Below, in pieces: positions 56,794 through 64,000 of a stretch of DNA of 64,000 nt (positions are counted from its first letter, which is position 1; the number at the start of each line of letters is the position of its first letter). Under the pieces are notes generated by a model that worked only from the letters and a program-made list of their open reading frames with translations, had not been told where the DNA came from and did no database searches. The position numbers were made by a program, and so were the translations under genes. Source of the stretch: Bacteroidia bacterium (GTDB taxonomy: Bacteria > Bacteroidota > Bacteroidia > AKYH767-A > OLB10); contig JBAOIA010000011.1 in assembly GCA_037045145.1 (NCBI GenBank), positions 1,612,001 through 1,676,000 of the forward strand, written 5' to 3'.

Positions 56794-58872
56794 ATGAAGA
56801 TACTGTACCCTATTGTTGTATTTCTTCTATTGAATATTTTCAATGCCCGGTCAGAGGCACTGGATTCATTATTGAATAAAGCAGCTACCTATCGCAGTCA
56901 AGATACCGTCAGAGCAACAGTGCTGAATAATTTGGCAATTGAGCTTTCTTCTTCTGATTTTGAGTTAGGATTGAAGTTTGCTGACAGTTCCATAATATTA
57001 AGCAAAGAAATTGGTTCTGATAAAAAGCTGGCAACGGCTTTTTTTGCTAAGGCGCGGAATCTGTCAAACGGAGGACAAGACTCTCTTGCCATTGTAAATT
57101 ATCAGAAAGCATACTTGTTGTATCTCAAAGAAGGAAACTTTACCGCTTGCGGCACAGCGCTGCAAAACATGGGAATATCTTATTATAACTTATCCGACTA
57201 CATTCATGCTGCCGAAATGCACAATGCAGCCCTCAATATCTTTAAAAAGGTAAAAAATAGCAGAGGAACTGCAGCAGCATTGAACAGTTTGGGAATTATT
57301 GCTATGGAGGTGGGCGACTACACCCAAGCTATGGAGCATTATCGGGAAAGCTTGAATTTGGGTAAGAGCATCAACGATTCAACGCAGATTGCAAATGCCT
57401 ACATAAATATTGGTATTGTTTTTAAAGATTTGGGTGATTTAAACAAAGCACTTATTTATCAAAACAAAGCCCTTCAACTCAATTTGATAAGGCACATGGA
57501 TAATGAAGTAGCAAAATGTTATAATAACATTGCAATCATCTATAGTGTAATGCTGCAGTCAGGCAATGCCATTGAAAACTACAATAAGGCTCTTGAGATA
57601 AATAAAAAGCTGCAAAACAAATTCGGCATAGCAAGTAATTACATCAATATTGGAATAGAACTGCTTTCGATGAAAAGATTGTTGGATGCTTATGAAGCAA
57701 TGCAAAAAGCTGAGGTGATTTTTAAAAATATTGGCAACCGTAACTCCGAGGCATTGGCTGTTAAAGTACAATCTTCTTTGTTAATGGATGCACCTGATAG
57801 TATATTACATCAATTGAAGATTCCTGTTGCAAAAAGAAATTCTTTGTGTATTTCAATGTTAGAGAAAGTGCTTGGTGTTTTTATAGAAACAGAAGATATT
57901 TCAAATGTGGCCGATGTAGCAAACGAATTGAGTGTTTTATATGAAAGAATGTCGGATACCAAAAACTCCCTTCGGTATTATAGACTGTTTGTGTCAAATA
58001 AAGACAGCCTGGCAATTGCTGATAAGAAGAATGAAATTGAGAGAGCAGAGTTGAAGTATGAATTCGATTCGAAAGAACAGGAACTGAAACTGGAAAATGC
58101 CAATAGAACAGCAGAACTTAAGGAGGCAGAACTTAAACGTAAATATTACTTGGCAGGAAGTGTATGTTTGTTATTATTTTCAGGTGGCGCATTTGTTATG
58201 TACAAACAACGAAAAGATGCTTTGTACAAAAGAAGAGAGTTGGAATTAAATGCTACCATACTTGAGTCAGAGTATAAAGCACTGCGTTTACAAATGAACC
58301 CTCATTTTATGTTCAACTCATTAAATTCAATTGCTGATTTTATTGATAAAAACAAGGCGCAAACAGCCTCGGATTTTGCAGTAAAATTTGCCAAACTTAT
58401 GCGAATGATACTTGAATATTCTGAGCGGCATGAAATTACTTTGACAGAGGAAGTGAATCTGCTCAATCTTTATCTGAAACTAGAGTCGTTGCGGCTCAGT
58501 CCAAAATTAAATTATGAGATTAATGTTGACAAGCAGATTGAAGCTGACAATGTTTTAATTCCACCCATGTTGGTGCAACCATTTGTTGAAAATAGTATTA
58601 TTCATGGAGTATTGCCCCTAAATCGAACAGGGAATGTTAAAATTAACATTCATATAACACAAAACGATTTAGAGATAGTTGTTGATGATGATGGTGTAGG
58701 AATGGGTGAAACAAGTGTAAATAGCGAAAAAAAATCAATGGCAATGAAGATTACCAGTCAAAGAATTGCATTGTTTAATGAGAAATATCATGCAAATGCA
58801 TCAATTCAGTTAGCTGTGCTTAATCCCGGAACCCGTGTTAAGTTAGTGCTGCCTGTAAAACACTGTTTTTAA
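56794..58872 (+). CDS. TPR sensor histidine kinase of the LytS class
   Basis: 692 residues from ATG 56794, which follows a consensus promoter and begins a signal peptide (KILYPIVVFLLLNIFNARSE). Residues ~20-400 are tetratricopeptide repeats. A coiled-coil (KNEIERAELKYEFDSKEQEL) leads into a membrane helix (YYLAGSVCLLLFSGGAFVMY). The cytosolic part is a LytS/YehU-type kinase with the His box LRLQMNPHFMFNSLNSIADF and the ATP site VDDDGVGMG. Paired with the LytTR regulator 15 bases downstream. The envelope operon transcribed the other way is its most obvious target. Confidence 0.9.
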   Translation: MKILYPIVVFLLLNIFNARSEALDSLLNKAATYRSQDTVRATVLNNLAIELSSSDFELGLKFADSSIILSKEIGSDKKLATAFFAKARNLSNGGQDSLAIVNYQKAYLLYLKEGNFTACGTALQNMGISYYNLSDYIHAAEMHNAALNIFKKVKNSRGTAAALNSLGIIAMEVGDYTQAMEHYRESLNLGKSINDSTQIANAYINIGIVFKDLGDLNKALIYQNKALQLNLIRHMDNEVAKCYNNIAIIYSVMLQSGNAIENYNKALEINKKLQNKFGIASNYINIGIELLSMKRLLDAYEAMQKAEVIFKNIGNRNSEALAVKVQSSLLMDAPDSILHQLKIPVAKRNSLCISMLEKVLGVFIETEDISNVADVANELSVLYERMSDTKNSLRYYRLFVSNKDSLAIADKKNEIERAELKYEFDSKEQELKLENANRTAELKEAELKRKYYLAGSVCLLLFSGGAFVMYKQRKDALYKRRELELNATILESEYKALRLQMNPHFMFNSLNSIADFIDKNKAQTASDFAVKFAKLMRMILEYSERHEITLTEEVNLLNLYLKLESLRLSPKLNYEINVDKQIEADNVLIPPMLVQPFVENSIIHGVLPLNRTGNVKINIHITQNDLEIVVDDDGVGMGETSVNSEKKSMAMKITSQRIALFNEKYHANASIQLAVLNPGTRVKLVLPVKHCF

Positions 58873-58887
58873 TTAAATGTAATAGGA

Positions 58888-59631
58888 ATGATTAAAGCGA
58901 TAATTGTTGACGATGAGCAGCATTGTATAAACAGGATTTCTACTTTGTTAAAAGGGTATGAAAGTGAAGTGTATTTAGCTGCAACAGCACACACTGTTCA
59001 GGATGGTTTGCTTGCTATAAGAAAGTTTAATCCGGATTTGGTTTTCTTAGATGTTGAAATTGCAGATAAAACAGGCTTCGATTTGTTGCGGGAAATAGAT
59101 TCACCATCATTTGAAGTGATTTTTACAACTGCACATGATAAATATGCTGTCATGGCTTTTAAATTTTGTGCAATAGACTTTTTACTTAAACCTGTTGATG
59201 AAAGTGATTTTCAGGCAGCTATTTCAAAAGTAATTTCAAAGGACCATAATTCAGGCATGAGTAATCAAATAGCAGAATTGTTGAAAGGCGTTGGTAAGAA
59301 TAAACCCAGAAAAATTGGTGTGCCTACATTAAACGGAATTGTTTTTATCTTAATTTCAGACATCAGATACTGTCATGCAGACGGAAATTATACTGAAATT
59401 TTCTTAATTAACAATCAAAAGATTGTTGTTTCAAAAACATTAAAAGAGTTTGATGAGTTGCTGTCCGATTACCAATTTTTCAGAGTCCATAATTCTAATC
59501 TGGTGAACTTAGACTATGTAAAAAGTTATAATAAAGGGAAAGGCGGTTTTCTGATTCTTGATGATGACACAAATATAGAGGTGTCATCACGCAGAAAAGA
59601 TGAACTGCTTAAAAAGCTTAGCCTGATATAA
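58888..59631 (+). CDS. LytTR-family response regulator
   Basis: 247 residues. Receiver domain 1-118: Asp8/Asp9/Glu10, acceptor Asp55 (LVFLDVEIAD), Lys101. LytTR DNA-binding domain ~148-245, with ISDIRYCHADGNYTEIFL, KTLKEFDELLSDYQFFRVHN and then SNLVNLDYV. It starts 15 bases after the kinase stop, so the two form one operon. LytTR proteins bind direct repeats, and a 21-bp-spaced repeat lies upstream of the kinase. Converges with the next regulator, with 23 bases between stops. Confidence 0.92.
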   Translation: MIKAIIVDDEQHCINRISTLLKGYESEVYLAATAHTVQDGLLAIRKFNPDLVFLDVEIADKTGFDLLREIDSPSFEVIFTTAHDKYAVMAFKFCAIDFLLKPVDESDFQAAISKVISKDHNSGMSNQIAELLKGVGKNKPRKIGVPTLNGIVFILISDIRYCHADGNYTEIFLINNQKIVVSKTLKEFDELLSDYQFFRVHNSNLVNLDYVKSYNKGKGGFLILDDDTNIEVSSRRKDELLKKLSLI

Positions 59632-59654
59632 AACTATTACAAATAAAAGGTCGC

Positions 59655-60809
59655 TTACAGAAAATTAATTCTGTTCATAAACACTTCCTTATAGCTCTTG
59701 CCAATCGGAATTGTTTTGTCATTGATAACTACTGCACCTTCATCCATATGACTTATTTTATCTAAAGCAATAATGAAAGAGCGGTGTACGCGCATAAATT
59801 TTTCAGGCGGAAGTTTGGTTTCAATATCCTTCATTGTAGCATGAATCACAAACTGATCTTCTTTAGTTTGAATAATTACATAATTGTCCATTGCCTGCAA
59901 CCAGTAAATGTTTTCGAGAAATACTTTTACAAGCATTGCACCTCTTTTCACAAAGAATGAATTTTGGATAACCTGATTTTCGAGAGGGCTTGAAGGTGCT
60001 TCGACAAGCTTTTCTTCCGTTGGTTTTACTATAGGCTGTGCTACAGTTTTCTCAGATTTAGATGAGCCAATGACAAGAGCATAGCCAAGAAGTTGGTTTT
60101 TTTCATCACGAATAGGGGAGCATGTAAAGTCACCTTTTATATTGCTGTAATCTCTGACAATAGTAATAGTACTCTGCTTTATACTCAATACCTCATCTTG
60201 TTTCATGAGCTTTCCTAAGCTGTCGGCATTGACAATTTCATATTCATCACCTTCAATTTTTATAAGTTTAAACAAGCTCATGCCTTGTGCACTTTCATTT
60301 CCGAATCCTGTTATGCTTTCAGCTTTGGGGTTTAAAAACGTAATCCGGAATTCTGTATCTGCAACTAAAATGGCTTCTTCTACATTAGCAAGTGCATTGG
60401 CAAACCGTCTTTCGTTTTCACGAACCTGAAGGTCTTTCTTGAATTTATAAAGTGCCATTTCAACAGTTGTCTGCAAGTCCGATTCGTTGAATGGTTTTAC
60501 CAAGTAGCCATAAGGCTCAGTAATCTTAGCTCTGTCAAGTGTGTTTTTGTCAACAAACGAAGTAAGAAATATTACCGGAATATCGTATTTCTGTTTTATG
60601 TGTTCTGCAATGTGAATACCATCCAGGTCTCCTTTTAACTTGATGTCAAGAAACACCAAATCGGGATCCAGTTCTTCTAGTCTTGCATAGGCGTTTTGTG
60701 CAGATGATGCCGTGGCCGGAACATCATATCCCAGACGAATTAATGTTTGCTGTATATCTTTTGCAACAATACTTTCGTCTTCAACAACTAATATTCTTAT
60801 TTTATCCAT
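59655..60809 (-). CDS. Response regulator with PAS and LytTR domains
   Basis: 384 residues in an uncommon order: receiver (1-120, acceptor Asp55 in LVFLDIKLKG, Lys105 in YLVKPF), a PAS domain (~130-240, with NALANVEEAILVADTEFRIT, then FLNPKAESITGFGNES), a Ser/Glu/Pro linker, and a LytTR domain (~285-384, with ENIYWLQAMDNYVIIQTKED, then FMRVHRSFIIALDKI). A regulator that can also sense a ligand or redox state through PAS. It starts 11 bases after the propeller kinase stop and is surely in its operon. Confidence 0.9.
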   Translation of the reverse strand: MDKIRILVVEDESIVAKDIQQTLIRLGYDVPATASSAQNAYARLEELDPDLVFLDIKLKGDLDGIHIAEHIKQKYDIPVIFLTSFVDKNTLDRAKITEPYGYLVKPFNESDLQTTVEMALYKFKKDLQVRENERRFANALANVEEAILVADTEFRITFLNPKAESITGFGNESAQGMSLFKLIKIEGDEYEIVNADSLGKLMKQDEVLSIKQSTITIVRDYSNIKGDFTCSPIRDEKNQLLGYALVIGSSKSEKTVAQPIVKPTEEKLVEAPSSPLENQVIQNSFFVKRGAMLVKVFLENIYWLQAMDNYVIIQTKEDQFVIHATMKDIETKLPPEKFMRVHRSFIIALDKISHMDEGAVVINDKTIPIGKSYKEVFMNRINFL

Positions 60810-60820
60810 ATTTGAAAAAT

Positions 60821-63800
60821 TTAATACGATGGTTTAAATTTAATTATCACTTTTAATCCGTTAATGTTTTCTACCGTCACTTTCCCGTCTATCTGATCGC
60901 TCAATACATTCACTAATTGAATACCTAATGTGTCAGCAGTATCAAAATCTTTCCCGTCAGGTAATCCTTTTCCATTGTCGGCAATGCTTAACAGATAATG
61001 GTCATCTTCTTTTTTAAATGTCACCCAAATTATTCCTTCATTATCTCCAAAGGCATGTTTAATAGCATTACTTACAAGTTCATTAATTATCAGCCCACAT
61101 GGTACTGCCGTATCAATGTCCAAAGATATTTTTTCTGCTTCAATCTGCAAACGTATTTTTTGAGGATTGGCATTTTGAGATTGCATAATGGTTTCACAAA
61201 GACGTTTGATGTAATCATCAAAATCAATGCGTGATGTTCCATCACTTTGATAGAAACGGTCATGTATCAAAGCCATTGAGCGTATTCTGTCCTGTCCTTC
61301 TTTTAATATTTTATGAGAGGCCTTGTCTTGTAAATAAGCACTTTGCAGGTTGAACAAGCTTACAATAATCTGCAAATTGTTTTTTACCCTATGATGGATT
61401 TCTTTTAAAAGAATATTTTTTTCGTCTAACGATTCGCGAATTTGCTGCTCCATCTTTTTGTGCAAAGTAATGTCTGTGTCTATAACAACAATATTACTCA
61501 ATTCATTTTTATCATTAAATACCGGTGTCAGTGTACTGGAAGTCCACAGTGGTTGTCCATTGGGTTGTGTGATTTTAGTCTCGTAAATAACAGACTTATG
61601 TTCTTCCAGGCAGTCTTTAATGATTGTTTTTATATTTTCATTATGCGACAGTTGTGTCAACTTACTGCCTTGCTTACGTATTATTTCCTCCATAGTATAG
61701 CCATGCATGCGGGTATAGCCTTCATTGACAAAGTCAAGATTCAGGTTATGGTCAAAAATCATAACAGCATTATCTGTTTCGCTGGCCACAATTGAAAGTT
61801 TTTCAAGCTGCATATTATTTTCTCTTAGCTGATGTGTGCGCTCATTGATTTTCTGCCTCAGTTGAAGTTGAGCATTGCGTAAACTTCGTGTTCTTAATTT
61901 TAGTATAATTAAGATGATTAATATCAATGCAACTAAGTAAATGAAATAAAAAAAGTTTGTTCGCCAAACAGGTGATTTTACCTTAAAATCGTAAGTCAAT
62001 GCCGGACTCCAATCATGACCATTGGCTGTTGCCTGCACCTGAAATGTGTAATTCCCAGGGGGGAGGTTAGAATAGTTTGCAATGTTCAAGTTGGTTGCAG
62101 GTACCCAAAAGTCATCAAAGCCATTCAGCTTCCATCGAAATTGTAAAGCATCGGGTGATGCAAAATAAATTCCGGTAAAATGAAAATTAAGATTGTTATA
62201 GCCATAAGGAAAAACAGGATTCACAGGTAAACCTGTAATGCTGTCAATAGAAAATCCTTGTTCAGACCAGTTTACCTCGCGCATGTAGGCTTTAATAGAT
62301 TGTAATAAAACTACAGGGGTTGTACTTTTACTGTAGCCGGAGTTTGGATTGTAACGAACAGCACCGTTAACTGTAGCAAACCAAAGAAAGCCGTCTTTAT
62401 CATAAGTGGCAGCATTGGTTTCAACACCATAAAATCCATTACTCTTGTCGAAGTGGATGATATTTATAAAATCTCTTTTCAGATAAGTATTCCAGTCAAT
62501 TCTATCAATGCCAAGTGGTGTGCCCATCCACAGATAATTGTTGTCGCTTGCAACAGTTAAAATTCTATTGTTGAACAACCCATTGCCAATTTCAAGATGC
62601 CTGATAGCAGTTGTCCCCGGCTTTTTTGAAAAAATATAAACGCCAAAATCAAAAGTTGAAAAGATAATATTTCCTTCTATATCCTGTGCAATTGAAGTAA
62701 TAGGGGTCTTATTGAGATTCAATTTGTCATTAAGGGATACTGCTGTTTCGTTATGCATAAAATATAGGCCTTGCAAAGTGCCAACCCAAATTAAACCTTG
62801 CCGGTCCTGAAATAAGTAACGAATGTTATCATTCTGCAAACCGTTGAGTTTATTTAAAACTCTCAGGCTGTTGTTGCTATAAATATATATGCCGCGATCG
62901 GTACCAAACCATATACTTCCGTTACGGTGTGCCATTACAGCATAAATAATTTTATTGTTAAGTAAATCGAATGGAAAAGAAATTTTAGATAAGTCAGCTG
63001 AAACGAATGCGGGACCATTAGAAGTTCCAAACCAAAAATTTTGTGAAACATCCTGAGCTATACTCCAAATTGTGGCACGATTGAGTGTGCTTTCGAAAGG
63101 AGGTGTATAAACGGTGTTACCATGGATGTAATTCAATCCGCCATTGACAATCCCAAACCAAATTCTGTTTAAATGATCGGTATATGCTGTAAGCAGTCGG
63201 TTGTCATTAAATCCGTTTTCTGTTGTATAAGTAATAAAGCGTCCACCTGAATAACGGCATAGTCCGCGTGGTGTACCAACCCAAATGTTCCCCTCATTGT
63301 CTTCTTTCATGCACAAAATATTGTTGTCGGTAAGACCTTCATCTTTGGTCAACGCGAAAAAACGTCCATGATCTATCAGGCACATACCATTGCCATAGGT
63401 GCTGAACCATTTATTCTTTTTATAATCTTCAAGAATGGCAGTAACTTTTTTAACAGAAACGCCTTTGCTAATATCAAAAGCACTGAACTTTCCATTTTGA
63501 TAAACGCTGATTCCTTCATTGGTTCCTGCCCAAATACTACCATCATTCATTTCAGAAATTTGATAAATAATATTTCCTGTCAGCCCTTCGTTGAAGGTAA
63601 AGTTGGTAAACTGATTACCATCGTACTTCGACAATCCGTTGGTCGTTCCTATCCATATATTGCCTTTGCTGTCAGCCAGCAAACAAGTAACTTCATTACT
63701 CACCAAGCCTTTCAAGATGGTGTAACTTGAAAAACGTGCTCCATCAAAACTATTCAGCCCTTCTGAAGTGCCAATCCAATAACGCCCTGTTTTATCCTGA

Positions 63801-64000
63801 GTGATAGCAGTAGCATTATTGCTGAGCAACCCATTATCAATAGTGTAGAATTTTTTTCTGATACCATTGAAGACTCCGATGCCACCACGTGTTATTGCCA
63901 TCCAAAGATTTCCTTTATTGTCTTCGTAAAATGCTTTTATAGGATTGAACGATGCAGGGTTGTCTTGTTCAAAGCGATAAAAATTGGAGCCATCAAACCA
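60821..64000 (-). CDS. Propeller sensor histidine kinase, 5' end missing
   Basis: The frame is open past the window edge, so the ATG at 63901 is internal and 1,059 residues are visible. The N-terminal ~570 residues hold many two-component-regulator propeller repeats (GNIWIGTTNGLSKYDGNQF and relatives), then a Y_Y_Y domain (PPGNYTFQVQATANG), one membrane helix (FYFIYLVALILIILIILKL), a PAS domain with a CHASE-like or PAC tail (HGYTMEEIIRKQGSKLTQ), and a HisKA_2 box (LLKEIHHRVKNNLQIIVSLF) with a HATPase (VPCGLIINELVSNAIKHAFG, SIADNGKGLPDG). The propellers face the periplasm. Partner is the PAS-LytTR regulator just downstream. Confidence 0.9.
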   Translation of the reverse strand, partial: WFDGSNFYRFEQDNPASFNPIKAFYEDNKGNLWMAITRGGIGVFNGIRKKFYTIDNGLLSNNATAITQDKTGRYWIGTSEGLNSFDGARFSSYTILKGLVSNEVTCLLADSKGNIWIGTTNGLSKYDGNQFTNFTFNEGLTGNIIYQISEMNDGSIWAGTNEGISVYQNGKFSAFDISKGVSVKKVTAILEDYKKNKWFSTYGNGMCLIDHGRFFALTKDEGLTDNNILCMKEDNEGNIWVGTPRGLCRYSGGRFITYTTENGFNDNRLLTAYTDHLNRIWFGIVNGGLNYIHGNTVYTPPFESTLNRATIWSIAQDVSQNFWFGTSNGPAFVSADLSKISFPFDLLNNKIIYAVMAHRNGSIWFGTDRGIYIYSNNSLRVLNKLNGLQNDNIRYLFQDRQGLIWVGTLQGLYFMHNETAVSLNDKLNLNKTPITSIAQDIEGNIIFSTFDFGVYIFSKKPGTTAIRHLEIGNGLFNNRILTVASDNNYLWMGTPLGIDRIDWNTYLKRDFINIIHFDKSNGFYGVETNAATYDKDGFLWFATVNGAVRYNPNSGYSKSTTPVVLLQSIKAYMREVNWSEQGFSIDSITGLPVNPVFPYGYNNLNFHFTGIYFASPDALQFRWKLNGFDDFWVPATNLNIANYSNLPPGNYTFQVQATANGHDWSPALTYDFKVKSPVWRTNFFYFIYLVALILIILIILKLRTRSLRNAQLQLRQKINERTHQLRENNMQLEKLSIVASETDNAVMIFDHNLNLDFVNEGYTRMHGYTMEEIIRKQGSKLTQLSHNENIKTIIKDCLEEHKSVIYETKITQPNGQPLWTSSTLTPVFNDKNELSNIVVIDTDITLHKKMEQQIRESLDEKNILLKEIHHRVKNNLQIIVSLFNLQSAYLQDKASHKILKEGQDRIRSMALIHDRFYQSDGTSRIDFDDYIKRLCETIMQSQNANPQKIRLQIEAEKISLDIDTAVPCGLIINELVSNAIKHAFGDNEGIIWVTFKKEDDHYLLSIADNGKGLPDGKDFDTADTLGIQLVNVLSDQIDGKVTVENINGLKVIIKFKPSY

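Overview
The window reads as a chromosomal segment of a Bacteroidota bacterium, probably of the Chitinophagia/Sphingobacteriia side. The evidence is: an outer-membrane TonB-dependent receptor of the Bacteroidota barrel type; three secreted proteins with type IX secretion sorting domains; the long, insert-bearing form of IspG; several propeller, TPR and LytTR sensor/regulator genes; Bacteroidota lipoproteins; and many promoters matching the Bacteroidota pattern TTG-(18 to 21 nt)-TAnnTTTG. The DNA is AT-rich. I found no rRNA, tRNA, CRISPR array or transposase, and no gene-free gap longer than about 300 bases.

Layout. 1-5753: a 5'-truncated TonB-dependent receptor, two GT-B glycosyltransferases and a type IX-secreted protein. 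5826-15700: housekeeping and metabolism (ispG, nnr, gcvT, a ComB-like phosphatase), a Cys/Lys-rich exported peptide, a secreted unknown protein, an amidohydrolase lipoprotein and a histone H1-like Lys/Ala repeat protein. 15827-25974: an accessory island on the minus strand, read in the order hsdM, hsdS, GxxExxY protein, RhuM, RhuM, RhuM-Fic/Doc, hsdR, YgjP-like metallopeptidase. 26103-43316: mostly core genes (pdxH, yqgE, lolD, a VWA membrane protein, miaA, an FAH-family hydrolase, fused acyl-CoA mutase icmF, lpdA, msrB) plus two large type IX cargo proteins. 43417-50172: an outer-membrane DUF5723-like protein, envelope proteins and a NarL-type two-component pair. 50269-52923: cyanophycin synthetase. 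53050-59631: a five-gene envelope operon divergent from a TPR/LytS-type kinase and LytTR regulator. 59655-64000: a PAS-LytTR regulator and a propeller sensor kinase that runs off the window.

The most unusual part is the restriction-modification island. Its genes are tightly packed and it holds three tandem homologous RhuM domains. Two of these are exactly 122 residues long, and only the third continues into a Fic/Doc domain. The GxxExxY gene is bracketed by near-identical direct repeats of about 46 bp. Related repeats form the coding tail of hsdS, appear to sit in frame inside hsdM, and lie between hsdR and the metallopeptidase gene. The last 0.5 kb of hsdR is broken into four reading frames, so the nuclease may be decaying or the assembly may carry errors there.

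A second candidate system is the divergent LytS/LytTR pair facing five signal-peptide or lipoprotein genes of unknown function. The shared intergenic region carries two consensus promoters and a direct repeat with 21-bp spacing.

Start codons were moved downstream of the first possible start where a promoter element, signal peptide or family N-terminus supported it; this is noted in each entry.
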